The notes: generated from the sequence alone by a model not told the origin. Shown: positions 1-8,251, numbered from the stretch's first letter. The stretch is DNA of 37,841 bases from Jiangella anatolica (GCF_003236295.1 NZ_POTW01000066.1:1-37841), one strand, 5' to 3'. Numbers and translations: made by a program.

Positions 1-101
1 CACCCGGGGTCGCCGGGGAGGCGGTGGACGGTTCTGATCCTGAGCTCTCACCTTTCATCCGATCGCGGCTCCGCGGGGGGCCAAGGAACGAAGGACACAC
101 C

Positions 102-836
102 ATGGCAGAGAAGCAATCGATCCTCGGACGCATCTCCCAGCTGGCCAAGGCCAACATCAACTCGCTGCTCGACCGCGCGGAGGACCCCGAGCTGATGCTG
201 GACCAGATGGTCCGCGACTACACCGACAACATCGCCGAGGCCGAGCGGGCCGTCGCGCAGACCATCGGCAACCTGCGGCTGGCCGAGCAGGACCACGCCG
301 AGGACGTCCGCGCCGCCGCCGAGTGGGGCAACAAGGCGCTCGCCGCGTCGCAGCGGGCCGACCAGCTCCGCGCCGCCGGCAACACCGTCGACGCCGACAA
401 GTTCGACAACCTCGCCAAGGTCGCGATCGGCAAGCAGCTGGGCTTCGAGTCCGAGGCCCGCACCGCCGAGCCGATGATCGCCTCGCAGCGCGAGGTCGTC
501 GAGAAGCTCAAGGCCGGCCTGACCGGCATGAAGACCAAGCTGGACGACCTGAGGAACAAGCGCGACGAGCTGGTCGCGCGGGCCAAGAGCGCGCAGGCGC
601 AGGCGCAGGTGCAGGACGCCGTGAAGTCCATCGACATCTTCGACCCGACCAGCGAGGTGTCCCGGTTCGAGGACAAGGTGCGCCGCCAGGAGGCGCAGGT
701 CGCCGGCGCCGCCGAGGTGGCCGCGTCGTCGATCGACATGCAGTTCGAGGAGCTGGAGGACGCCTCGGCCTCGATCGAGATCGAGGCGCGGCTGGCCGAG
801 CTCAAGGGCGGCGCCCAGCCGGCCATCGGCGGCTGA
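102..836 (+). CDS. pspA: PspA/IM30-family membrane stress protein
   Basis: 244-residue, almost wholly helical protein. Its N-terminus (KANINSLLDRAEDPELMLDQM) matches the conserved start of PspA/Vipp1 (IM30) proteins, followed by long charged coiled-coil helices to about residue 225. PspA proteins assemble on the inner face of the cytoplasmic membrane and protect it under envelope stress. The ATG at 102 is chosen because a purine-rich AAGGAACGAAGGA precedes it at 83-95 and because family similarity starts there; an upstream in-frame ATG at 24 adds an unrelated Arg/Gly-rich leader. A toxin/immunity/alarmone-synthetase string starts about 50 bases downstream on the same strand. Family assignment is firm; the exact role in this organism is inferred. 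Confidence 0.9.
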   Translation: MAEKQSILGRISQLAKANINSLLDRAEDPELMLDQMVRDYTDNIAEAERAVAQTIGNLRLAEQDHAEDVRAAAEWGNKALAASQRADQLRAAGNTVDADKFDNLAKVAIGKQLGFESEARTAEPMIASQREVVEKLKAGLTGMKTKLDDLRNKRDELVARAKSAQAQAQVQDAVKSIDIFDPTSEVSRFEDKVRRQEAQVAGAAEVAASSIDMQFEELEDASASIEIEARLAELKGGAQPAIGG

Positions 837-889
837 GCCGGGCTCGTCGCTCTATCGTGGCCACCAGCGAGCAGAGAGCGGGTGGTCAC

Positions 890-1720
890 GTGGGCGACCG
901 GCCCATCCGGGACAGCGCCGAGGCACTGCGGCAGGTCCGCGACGACGACCTGCCGCGCGAGCTCGACGGCGTGCTCGAGGTGATGCGCGGCAACGCCGAG
1001 CAGGTCCGCCGGCTCGTGGAGCAGGCGGCGGGCGGCGGCCCGGCCACCCGGGCCGTCGCCGACGCCGTCGACGCCGCTGCCGGCGAGTTGCTGGCCGGCG
1101 TCAGCGGCCTCGGCGACGAGGTCGCCGCGGCGCTGTCCGGCGTGGCGGACGAGCTGACCGAGCTGGTCCGGCCGGTCGGCGCCGCCGCGACGGCGTCCGC
1201 GCCGCCCGCGCCCGCCGCACCGGCCCGGGCGCTCCCCGTCATCCACATCTCCGGCACCGACCGCAAGGACGCGAAGATCCGGGCCAAGCCGCCGCCGGAC
1301 CACGTCATCGTCGTCGACGAGAGCATGGTCTACACGACCGACGGCGCCGGCTGGGTGGTCAGCGTCGACGCGGCGCTCACCGCGCGGCCGCCGGGCAAGC
1401 GGAAGAAGTACGCGCAGCGCACCGTCGAGGGCAAGCTGCCCGGCGACGACGCGGGCCACCTGATCGCCTCGATGCTCGGCGGCATCGGCGACAAGATCAA
1501 CCTGACGCCGATGGAGGCCGACCTCAACCGGCGCCGGTTCGCCAAGCTGGAACGGCGCTGGAAGCGCGCGATCGACGAGGGCAAACCCGTCAGCGTCAAG
1601 ATCGTGCTGTACTACACCGACGGCACCCACCGGCCCGGCGTCATCACGGTGACGCACACGATCGACGGCGTCACGAAGACGGTGAAGTTCCCGAACCCGC
1701 TCCCAGGAGACCCGCCATGA
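890..1720 (+). CDS. DNA/RNA non-specific endonuclease toxin (Endonuclea_NS_2 type)
   Basis: 276 residues. Residues 1-95 are Ala/Glu/Asp-rich predicted helices, 100-115 are a Pro/Ala linker, and the C-terminal ~110 residues match the non-specific endonuclease domain of polymorphic toxins: GDDAGHLIAS (186-194, probable catalytic H190), a Gly-rich loop, NLTPMEADLN (204-213, metal-binding Asn candidate N213), then ERRWKRA and a beta-rich tail. No signal peptide, transmembrane segment or WXG motif is visible, so the export route is unknown. The GTG at 890 is a best guess; a GTG at 857 is also in frame. The stop overlaps the next ATG (ATGA at 1717-1720), which implies translational coupling with the putative immunity gene. 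The nuclease family call is strong; the antibacterial role is inferred from the pairing. Confidence 0.8.
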   Translation: MGDRPIRDSAEALRQVRDDDLPRELDGVLEVMRGNAEQVRRLVEQAAGGGPATRAVADAVDAAAGELLAGVSGLGDEVAAALSGVADELTELVRPVGAAATASAPPAPAAPARALPVIHISGTDRKDAKIRAKPPPDHVIVVDESMVYTTDGAGWVVSVDAALTARPPGKRKKYAQRTVEGKLPGDDAGHLIASMLGGIGDKINLTPMEADLNRRRFAKLERRWKRAIDEGKPVSVKIVLYYTDGTHRPGVITVTHTIDGVTKTVKFPNPLPGDPP

Positions 1721-2199
1721 GCATCCCCGACCAGGCCACGCTGGACGCCGTCGGCTGGGCCATGATCGACGCCGCCGGCGACGACTGGCGGCGCCTCACC
1801 CTCGACGTCACCGCGGCCGGCGCGGAGATCGAGGCCGGGCTGGCGATCGAGCGGACCGGCGGCGACGTCGACACCGGCACCGAGCTGGGCCTGGACCTGC
1901 TCGACGCCGTCGAGGACCTCCGCACGTCGATGGCCCGCCCCGGGCTGGGCGCCTGGTACCTCGCCACGATCACCGTCACCGCCGACCGCCGCGTGCAGGG
2001 CTCGTTCGACTTCGAGAACCCGCCGTGGGGCGGCATCCACGACGGCACCCCTGAAAGCGGCGACGCCGATCCCGAGGACCTGCTCGAGGACCACCGCATG
2101 TTCCCCCGCGACGACGCCCACCTGCCCGCCTGGCACCCGGCCCGCGCGAACGGCTCGCATACGATCGAGAGCGATGAGCGAGATCGACGACGTTCCTGA
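1717..2199 (+). CDS. YezG/DUF600-like immunity protein
   Basis: 160-residue acidic protein overlapping the nuclease gene by 4 bases. The pattern WRRLTLDVTAAGAEIE near the N-terminus, a central helix (ELGLDLLDAVEDLRTSM), then GAWYLATITVTADRRVQGSFDFENPPW resembles the YezG (DUF600) immunity family, whose members bind and neutralise nuclease toxins of the LXG/NS type. High acidity fits a partner for the basic nuclease domain. The last ~25 residues (polar, Arg-rich at the end) lie where the gene runs into the alarmone synthetase reading frame (26-base overlap) and may be a lineage-specific extension. Assignment rests on pattern and position; an unrelated immunity family is the main alternative. 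Confidence 0.65.
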   Translation: MSIPDQATLDAVGWAMIDAAGDDWRRLTLDVTAAGAEIEAGLAIERTGGDVDTGTELGLDLLDAVEDLRTSMARPGLGAWYLATITVTADRRVQGSFDFENPPWGGIHDGTPESGDADPEDLLEDHRMFPRDDAHLPAWHPARANGSHTIESDERDRRRS

Positions 2200-2923
2200 G
2201 CTACTGGCCGAGTTCCGGCAACTGCGCGACGAGTTCTCGCGGTTCATGCTCTCGTACAAGTTCGGCATGGACGAGATCACCACGAAGGTGCGCATCCTGC
2301 AGGAGGAGTTCCGCACCGTCCACGTCTACAACCCGATCGAGCACGTGTCGGCCCGGTTGAAGACGCCGGAGAGCGTGCTGGAGAAGGCCCGGCGCAAGGG
2401 CTGCGAGCCGACGTTCGAGGCGATCCGCGGGCAGATCACCGACATCGCCGGCGTCCGCGTGACCTGCTCGTTCGTCTCCGACGCCTACCGCGTCTTCGAC
2501 CTGCTCACCGGACAGCGCGACATCGAGGTCGTGACGGTGAAGGACTACATCGGCGACCCGAAGCCCAACGGGTACCGCAGCCTGCACGCGATCGTCGAGG
2601 TGCCGGTGTTCCTCTCCGACGGCCCGACGCCGGTGCCGGTCGAGGTGCAGTTCCGCACCATCGCGATGGACTTCTGGGCCAGCCTCGAGCACAAGATCTA
2701 CTACAAGTACGACAAGCACGTGCCCGACGAACTGCTGGCCAGCCTGCACGAGGCGGCCATGACGGCGGCCAAGCTCGACGAGGACATGGAGCGGCTGCAC
2801 CGCGAGGTGCACGGCGAGGACCGCGAGCAGCCGGCGTTCGAGCCGGCCGCGGGCAGCCTGGAGCTGTCCGAGCGCGTGGTGACGCAGCTGTTCCAGCAGC
2901 GCGCCGCCGCCCGCGACCGCTGA
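2174..2923 (+). CDS. Small alarmone synthetase, GTP pyrophosphokinase (RelQ/YjbM-like)
   Basis: 249-residue stand-alone (p)ppGpp synthetase. The RelA/SpoT synthetase domain spans about residues 50-180: RLKTPESVLEKARRKG (ATP side), TDIAGVRVTCSF with D90 as probable Mg ligand, KDYIGDPKPNGYRSLHAIV carrying the guanine-stacking Tyr134, VEVQFRT with E157, and WASLEHKIYYKY. No HD hydrolase, TGS or ACT domains are present, so it makes but does not degrade alarmone. Its start lies 26 bases inside the upstream immunity gene in another frame, so the genes are likely co-transcribed. It stops 1 base before a convergent gene. RelQ-type SASs answer envelope or nutrient stress; some relatives are toxins (toxSAS, CapRel), but no extra toxin-type domain is seen. 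Confidence 0.92.
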   Translation: MSEIDDVPELLAEFRQLRDEFSRFMLSYKFGMDEITTKVRILQEEFRTVHVYNPIEHVSARLKTPESVLEKARRKGCEPTFEAIRGQITDIAGVRVTCSFVSDAYRVFDLLTGQRDIEVVTVKDYIGDPKPNGYRSLHAIVEVPVFLSDGPTPVPVEVQFRTIAMDFWASLEHKIYYKYDKHVPDELLASLHEAAMTAAKLDEDMERLHREVHGEDREQPAFEPAAGSLELSERVVTQLFQQRAAARDR

Positions 2924-2924
2924 C

Positions 2925-3950
2925 TCACACCGCCAGGATGCAGGCCGGACTCGGCACGGCGACCGAGGCGCCCACCCGCTCGGGCACGCCGGTCGACGGG
3001 TCGAGGGCGAACGTCGTCAGGTCGCCGGAGCGCTGGTTGACGGCGTAGAGGTGCCGTCCGGCGACGACGAGGTCCCACGGATAGTCGCCGCCGATCCCGG
3101 TGCTGGCCCGCCGTACCGGCGCGCCGGACGAGACGTCGAACGTGTCCAGCGTGTTCGGGCCGCGGTTGGCGACGTAGCAGAACCGGCCGTCGAGGCTCGC
3201 CCGGATGGCCGACGGGTAGCAGCGGGCCGGTCCGCCGGTGTCGCCGGTCGGCACGGTGGTGACCACTCGCGGCGGCGACGCGGCGAGGTCGACGACGGTC
3301 AGCGTGGAGGCCAGCTCCCCCGCGACGTACGCACGGTCGCCGAGCACGACGAGGTGACGGGGCCCGGTCCCCGGCGGCAGCGCGATCCGGTCGAGCTCGG
3401 CGAGCCGGCCGGACCCCTCGTCGAGGCGGTACCGGTGGATCGTGTCCGTGCCCAGGTCGACGGCGAGGACGTCGCCGCGGACCGGGTCGATCGTGACCAT
3501 GTGCACGTGCGCGGCGGCCTGGCGGCCAGGGTCGGGGCCGGAGCCGGTGTGCGCGATGACGTGGCTGGCCGCTGCCGGCGCCCCGGCGGCGTCGACGGGG
3601 TGCACGGCCACGGTGCCGTCGCGGTAGCCCGCGGCCAGCACGAACGGCGCCGACGGATGGACGGCCAGGTGACAGGCCCGGCCGCCCCCGGCCGGCACCG
3701 AGCCCAGCGGCTCCAGTTCGTCGCCGGCCACCCGCCACGCGCTCAGCGTCTCGGCCGGGTCGTACGCCGCCGCGTAGACGACGTCGCCGCCCGGCCGCGC
3801 CGCCAGGTACGTCGTGTTCACCGCCGCCGGCGCGGTCCGGCCGACGAGCGTGACGTGCGGCCCGTTCAGGTTCACCACGGCGATGCCGGACACCGGCCGG
3901 CTCGGGTCGTCCATCACGGTGCCGCCGACGTACGCGCGGGTGGGGCTCAC
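2925..3950 (-). CDS. Lactonase-family beta-propeller protein (6-phosphogluconolactonase-like)
   Basis: 341 residues in the seven-bladed lactonase (PF10282) family, with recurring blades such as GPRHLVVLGDRAYVAGEL, PSAIRASLDGRFCYVANRGPNTLDTFDV and DYPWDLVVAGRHLYAVNQRSGDL. Members include YbhE-type 6-phosphogluconolactonases, but many actinobacterial relatives have no proven substrate, so the enzymatic label is tentative. The GTG at 3950 is chosen because GAGGAGG lies 8-9 bases upstream and family similarity begins there; longer in-frame extension upstream is Arg/Gly-rich noise. No signal peptide is seen, so it is probably cytoplasmic. A strong hairpin separates it from the upstream secreted propeller gene, so it may be transcribed apart from it. 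Confidence 0.8.
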   Translation of the reverse strand: MSPTRAYVGGTVMDDPSRPVSGIAVVNLNGPHVTLVGRTAPAAVNTTYLAARPGGDVVYAAAYDPAETLSAWRVAGDELEPLGSVPAGGGRACHLAVHPSAPFVLAAGYRDGTVAVHPVDAAGAPAAASHVIAHTGSGPDPGRQAAAHVHMVTIDPVRGDVLAVDLGTDTIHRYRLDEGSGRLAELDRIALPPGTGPRHLVVLGDRAYVAGELASTLTVVDLAASPPRVVTTVPTGDTGGPARCYPSAIRASLDGRFCYVANRGPNTLDTFDVSSGAPVRRASTGIGGDYPWDLVVAGRHLYAVNQRSGDLTTFALDPSTGVPERVGASVAVPSPACILAV

Positions 3951-3970
3951 AGTGCGTCCTCCTCGAATTG

Positions 3971-4009
3971 CAGGCGCCCTCGCGCCCGCCGCGGACGCGA
4001 GGGCGCCTG
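3971..4009 (-). terminator. 14-bp perfect hairpin between two minus-strand genes
   Basis: Perfect inverted repeat CAGGCGCCCTCGCG (3971-3984) and its complement (3996-4009) with an 11-base loop, 12 bases past the stop of the secreted propeller gene. There is no clear U-tract, as is common in high-GC actinobacteria. It ends just before the ribosome binding site of the lactonase gene and could act as terminator or attenuator between the two. Confidence 0.65.
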
Positions 4010-4021
4010 CCCAGTGTGGTG

Positions 4022-6058
4022 CTAGGGCGTCCAGCGCATGACCTCGGACCAGTTGCCCCAGTAGACACGGCCCGCGTCGTCGAAGGCGATGGTCCGGTAG
4101 AACGTGCCGCCGACGTCGGTGAGCGCGGTCACCGTGTCCGTCGCCGCGTCGATGCGGAACAGGGCGCCCGCGGTGAGGCCGTACACGACGCCGTCCGGGC
4201 CGGTCGCCAGCGCGGTGGCGGTGCCGAGCGGGAAGTCGCCCAGCGACGTCACCGTCCGGGTGTCCGGGTCGAACCGGAACCACCTGCCGTTGTCCGTGAC
4301 GCCGTAGACCGTCCCGTCGGCCGCCGTGGCCAGCGAGAAGATGAACTTCGCTCCGGGCGTCGGCACGAACCGTTCGGTGACCTGGTTGGTCGCCTCGTCG
4401 ATGACCATCAGCTCCACCTCGCCGGTCGCCTGGACGCCGTCGCCGTGGGTGGTGCTGCCCAGGTAGATCTCGCCGGCGCCGGCGGCGAGGGAGAACATGT
4501 TCTGGTCACCGGCCAGGTACCGCCACGACTGGACCGCGTGGGTCTCGTCGTCGATGCGGGTCAGCGCACCGCCCAGGGCGCCGTAGATCGCACCGGAGGC
4601 GACGAAGATGTCGCCGGACGAGCCCCGGATCGTGTCCCACGGCCGGTACTGCTGGTCGCCGACGGGTCCGAGGCTGAGCGGGTTGTCGGTCTCCCCCACG
4701 CCCGGATGCCAGGGCTTCGAGGGGTCGTACACCGTGACGATGTTGTGGGTATACGACGACATGTACAGCTCGTCGTCGGTGCTGGCCATCGAGAGGATCT
4801 CGCCGGACGCGCCGACGGCGACCGGGCCGAGCACCGTCGTCTGCGCGGTGCCGGGGTCGATCCGGAACAGCGCGTTGGTCTCGTAGGTGCCGCCGTAGAC
4901 GTTGCCGTCCGGCCCGGTGCGCAGCGCCCACACGTTCGTCCCCGAGCCCGGGAAGTAGCGCTGCTCGGTGATCAGCTCGCCGGTCGCCGGGTTGAAACGG
5001 CCGAACAGCCCGGCCGAGCCGATGCTCACCAGCCAGGACTCACCGTCGATCTCGACCTCGGAGATCGTCCCGGAGACCCACGACGCGTCGGTGAGCCGGG
5101 TGCACTCCTCGGTCTCGACGTTGTACTCGACCACCCCGTAGGCCTGGCCGGTGCACGCGCCGAGCGCGTAGGCACGATCGTCGTCGATCGGCGTGATGGT
5201 GTAGCCGGACAGCTGCGGGACCTCGCCGGCGAACGTCGCGCCCGAGCCGGTCAGCTCGAAGCGGAGCGTCCGCGAGTCGCCGCCCACCAGCTGGACGAGC
5301 AGGTCGTCGCCGACCCTGGTCGCGTTGTAGGCGAACGCGTAGTCCTCGTAGGCCGCGGGCAGGATGTTCGTCTTCGCTCCGGTGCGGACGTTGACGATGT
5401 TCGCCGCGGCCGGGGTGCCGCCGCCGACGAACACATGCAGCGAGTCCAGCGGCACGATCGCCTTGGCGTAGTTCCGCCCCTCCTGCACGACGCCGACGTC
5501 GCGCAGCCGCCCGGACGGCTGGTGGTACTCGTACAGCTTCCCCGACGGGTAGGTGCCCAGGTAGAGCTTGCTCCGCTCGCCCTGCTTGACGCCGAAGAAG
5601 AACGTGTGGCCGATGTCAGTCTCGGGCGAGGTCTTGACGATGCCGATCTGCTCCTTCTTCGGGTCGTAGGCCCACAGGTGCGCCAGCCCGTCACCGCTCT
5701 GCGTCGTCAGGTACACCTTGCCGTCGGTGCCGATCTCGGTGTGGTAGCCGCCCCAGGAGCCGGTCATCGGCAGCTGCTTGACGACGTCGCCGGTCTCTAT
5801 GTCGATGGCGAAGAACGTCACGCCGGGAGAGCTGGCCGCGTAGGTGCTGCCGTAGAGCATCGGCCGGCCGTCCTTGTCGACCCCCTGGACGCTGTCCAGG
5901 ATCAGGAAGCTGCTGATCGGCGTGCCGAGATTCTCGACCGTGCCCGGCAGCTGGCTCTCGGCGCCGGCGACCATCGTGCCCGGCGCCACGGCCAGCAGCG
6001 ATGCCAGGACCAGGCCGCTGACGGCACGACCGGATCGACGGCGGAACGGCAGTCTCAT
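4022..6058 (-). CDS. Secreted multi-bladed beta-propeller protein
   Basis: 678 residues. Residues 1-33 form a Sec-type signal peptide (RRRSGR, hydrophobic core GLVLASLLAVAPG, Ala-rich end near VAGAES). The rest is a run of about 40-60 residue blades with recurring TDGKVYLTTQ, GPDGNVYGGTYETNALFRIDPGT, ADGTVYGVTDNGRWFRFDPDT and GPDGVVYGLTAGALFRIDAAT patterns typical of SMP-30/PQQ-like/NHL propellers. No lipobox, anchor or catalytic motif is seen. The ATG at 6058 has GAGGAGGT upstream. It lies 97 bases downstream of an AraC-type regulator on the same strand, which may control it. Probable extracellular binding or lyase-like function; the substrate is unknown. Confidence 0.8.
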   Translation of the reverse strand: MRLPFRRRSGRAVSGLVLASLLAVAPGTMVAGAESQLPGTVENLGTPISSFLILDSVQGVDKDGRPMLYGSTYAASSPGVTFFAIDIETGDVVKQLPMTGSWGGYHTEIGTDGKVYLTTQSGDGLAHLWAYDPKKEQIGIVKTSPETDIGHTFFFGVKQGERSKLYLGTYPSGKLYEYHQPSGRLRDVGVVQEGRNYAKAIVPLDSLHVFVGGGTPAAANIVNVRTGAKTNILPAAYEDYAFAYNATRVGDDLLVQLVGGDSRTLRFELTGSGATFAGEVPQLSGYTITPIDDDRAYALGACTGQAYGVVEYNVETEECTRLTDASWVSGTISEVEIDGESWLVSIGSAGLFGRFNPATGELITEQRYFPGSGTNVWALRTGPDGNVYGGTYETNALFRIDPGTAQTTVLGPVAVGASGEILSMASTDDELYMSSYTHNIVTVYDPSKPWHPGVGETDNPLSLGPVGDQQYRPWDTIRGSSGDIFVASGAIYGALGGALTRIDDETHAVQSWRYLAGDQNMFSLAAGAGEIYLGSTTHGDGVQATGEVELMVIDEATNQVTERFVPTPGAKFIFSLATAADGTVYGVTDNGRWFRFDPDTRTVTSLGDFPLGTATALATGPDGVVYGLTAGALFRIDAATDTVTALTDVGGTFYRTIAFDDAGRVYWGNWSEVMRWTP

Positions 6059-6155
6059 GGGACCTCCTCGACGGGGTGGATGCCCGGACGCTAGTGCCGG
6101 CGGCCACCCTCCGATGCCCCCGTCCGTGCTGTCGATGACCCCTGACTTGTCCACC

Positions 6156-7307
6156 TCACCGCGGCCCGTACCGCTGGCGGTACTCGGTCGGGGTGACGCT
6201 GAAGGTTCGTTTGAAGACGTCGCGGAACCGCTTCGGCGAGTAGTAGCCGACCCGGCACGAGACCGCCTCGATCGGCAGCTCGGTCGAGGACAGCAGCTGC
6301 CGGGCATGGCCCATCCGCACCGAGGTGCGGTACTGCAGGAACGTGGTGCCGAGCTCGCGCTGGAACAGATGGGAGATGTAGTGCGGGCTCAGGTACACCG
6401 CCTCGGCGACGGTGGCCAGCCGCAGGTCCTCGGCGTAGTGCGCCTTGATGTGCTCCTCGACGACGCTCAGCACCTGGCGGCCGGGCGACGGCGCCGCGCG
6501 TTCGGCGACGATCCGGGTGAACAGCCGGCGCAGCCACAGCAGCAGGTAGGACCGCTCGTGGATCACGAACATGTCCAGCAGCTCGTCCAGCGCGAGCCGG
6601 CCGAACGACTCGATCCAGTCGGCCGAGCCGTCGGGCAGCCGGCGCCGGCCGCTGACGTCCATGGCGTAGAGCAGCTCGGCGCCGATCCAGTGCCGCAGCA
6701 GGCCCGGTGTCACGCCGTCGACGACGCTCATCCGGTCGATCCACGCCGCCAGCGCCGCGACCGCGCCGTCGGCGTCGCCCCGGCGGACGCACCGGCCGAG
6801 GTCGTCCTCCACCCGCTCCGGCGGCTGCCGGGACGGGTCGGCGACCGGCAGCTGGTCGTGCCGCCGCACCCGGTCGCCGCCGTCCACCAGCTTCGCGTCG
6901 ATGGCGCGTGCCGCCTCGGCCATCGCCTGCTCCAGCCGGCCCGGTCCGGCATGCGCGCCGCTGACGCCGACGGCGGTGGTCAGGTCGGTCCGCTGCCCGA
7001 TCAGCCGGTGCCACCGCCGGGCGAGGGCGACGCCGGCACGGTGCACCGCGGCCGGGTCGTCACCGCCGATCGCGACCAGCCACGAGTCCGGCGGGACGAA
7101 CCAGCGCCGGGCGTCGGCGCGGCCGTCCACCAGCGACGCGACGATCTCCTCGGCCCGGGCGAGCTGGCGCCGGGCCCAGTCCTCGCCGTGCGAGCGGCGG
7201 CCGGCCTCGAAGTCGTCGAGGTCGCACAGCACCACCGTCACCGCCGGTGCCGGGAGGTCGTCGACGGCCGGCATCGAGTGGCCGAGGACGGTACCGGGTC
7301 GCGACAT
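6156..7307 (-). CDS. AraC-family regulator with degenerate GGDEF-like N-terminal domain
   Basis: 383 residues. The N-terminal part follows the GGDEF fold pattern: VVLCDLDDFEAGRRSHGEDW (27-44), PDSWLVAIGG (73-82) where GGDEF would be, and AVGVSGAHAGPGRLEQAMAEA further on. The signature is lost, so cyclase activity is unlikely; a ligand or protein-sensing role is more plausible. A helical middle follows, then two AraC helix-turn-helix motifs in the last ~100 residues (LRLATVAEAVYLSPHYISHLF; PIEAVSCRVGYYSPKRFRDVFKR). ATG 7307 is preferred over the adjacent GTG 7310 because of spacing from GGGAG. It lies upstream of the secreted propeller gene, a likely target, and diverges from a GntR gene. Confidence 0.85.
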   Translation of the reverse strand: MSRPGTVLGHSMPAVDDLPAPAVTVVLCDLDDFEAGRRSHGEDWARRQLARAEEIVASLVDGRADARRWFVPPDSWLVAIGGDDPAAVHRAGVALARRWHRLIGQRTDLTTAVGVSGAHAGPGRLEQAMAEAARAIDAKLVDGGDRVRRHDQLPVADPSRQPPERVEDDLGRCVRRGDADGAVAALAAWIDRMSVVDGVTPGLLRHWIGAELLYAMDVSGRRRLPDGSADWIESFGRLALDELLDMFVIHERSYLLLWLRRLFTRIVAERAAPSPGRQVLSVVEEHIKAHYAEDLRLATVAEAVYLSPHYISHLFQRELGTTFLQYRTSVRMGHARQLLSSTELPIEAVSCRVGYYSPKRFRDVFKRTFSVTPTEYRQRYGPR

Positions 7308-7410
7308 CACGGCTCCCTGCGTCGATGGGACAGGTCGGAGAGCGGATTCAGGCCTCGATCGAGCAACAGCGGCACCACAGAACGGCCGCGGCGGCCGGTA
7401 CGCTGGGAGG

Positions 7411-7430
7411 TCGTAATATATCAGGACGCC
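7411..7430. promoter_or_regulatory. AT-rich imperfect palindrome in AraC/GntR divergent region
   Basis: TAATATATCA (7414-7423) stands out in a GC-rich 227-base divergent spacer. Eight of ten positions are self-complementary. It could be a -10 region or operator for the gntR gene or the araC gene; no convincing -35 is seen for either strand. Confidence 0.35.
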
Positions 7431-7534
7431 GAAGGGCTCCGGCCCGGCTCGTGGCGAGACCGCAGGATCGCCGCCGCACCGGACAAGAGTCCGCCTTGAC
7501 CCGGCTAGGACGACACTTTCGGGGAGACCGTTCG

Positions 7535-8182
7535 ATGGCCCTGCTGCGCGACCGCGCGTACGAGACGATCCTCCATGACATCATCTCCGGCGCGCTCGGC
7601 CCGGGCGACCGGATCTCCGAGCGGGCGATCGCGACCCGGCTGGCCATCAGCACGATGCCGGTCAAGGACGCGCTGCGGCGGCTGGAGAACGAGGGCTTCG
7701 TCACCGCGGTCCCCCGGCAGGGCGTGTTCGTCAGCGACACCGCCATCACGTCGGTCCAGGACGTCGTCGTCACCCGGGCGGCGCTGGAGGGACTGGCCGC
7801 GCGGCTGACGGCGGCGCGGTGGGCGGCCGGGCACGTCACCGGCGTCGAGCGCAGTGCCTACACCGACGTCGTCCGGACCATGACGCAGCTCGCCGACACC
7901 GGCGACCTCGACCGCGTCGTCGAGGCCAACTCGCGGTTCCACGTGACGGTGCGCCGGCTGTCCGCGAACCGTCCGATCATCCAGTTCGTCGGCGTCCTGC
8001 TCGGCGTCGACGCCGCGATGCGCCGCCACGTCCTCTCCGATCGGTCCGAGTTCGCCCTCGGCCTGCGCGAGCACCTGGGCGTGCACGAGGCGATCGTCGC
8101 GGGCGACGAGGACCTGGCCGAGCAGCGGATGCGCTCGCACATCCTGCGCTCGGCGCACGACTCGGCGTCCCGGGCGAGCTGA
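7535..8182 (+). CDS. GntR-family (FadR subfamily, FCD domain) transcriptional regulator
   Basis: 215 residues. The N-terminal winged helix (AYETILHDIISGALGPGDRISERAIATRLAIS..PVKDALRRLENEGFV) is typical GntR. The C-terminal FCD domain shows HVTVRRLSANRPI, MRRHVLS, HLGVHEAIVAGDEDLAEQRMRSHI. FCD metal sites normally use Asp-x3-His in the first helix; here the Asp position is Asn (NSRFH), with the later His residues kept, so ligand or metal preference may differ. ATG 7535 has GGGGAG 9 bases upstream. The gene is divergent from the AraC regulator and upstream of the ImmA-PIN module. FadR-type regulators often control acid or ureide catabolism, so the nearby purine genes or malate synthase are candidate targets. 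Confidence 0.87.
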   Translation: MALLRDRAYETILHDIISGALGPGDRISERAIATRLAISTMPVKDALRRLENEGFVTAVPRQGVFVSDTAITSVQDVVVTRAALEGLAARLTAARWAAGHVTGVERSAYTDVVRTMTQLADTGDLDRVVEANSRFHVTVRRLSANRPIIQFVGVLLGVDAAMRRHVLSDRSEFALGLREHLGVHEAIVAGDEDLAEQRMRSHILRSAHDSASRAS

Positions 8183-8251
8183 GCGGCCGGTCGACGACTC
8201 GTCCCGAGCGGTTACCGAGAGCTCCACGCGTGCAGATCCCTTCCGGGATCG

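Noticed and set aside
218-1657. Long open frame on the minus strand opposite pspA and the nuclease gene
   Set aside because: Arg/Gly/Ala-rich with no domain pattern; the plus-strand genes have clear family motifs and ribosome binding sites. High-GC DNA gives such frames by chance.
3968-6094. 708-residue plus-strand frame opposite the secreted propeller
   Set aside because: Low-complexity Arg/Val/Gly sequence without motifs, opposite a gene with a signal peptide and repeated blades.
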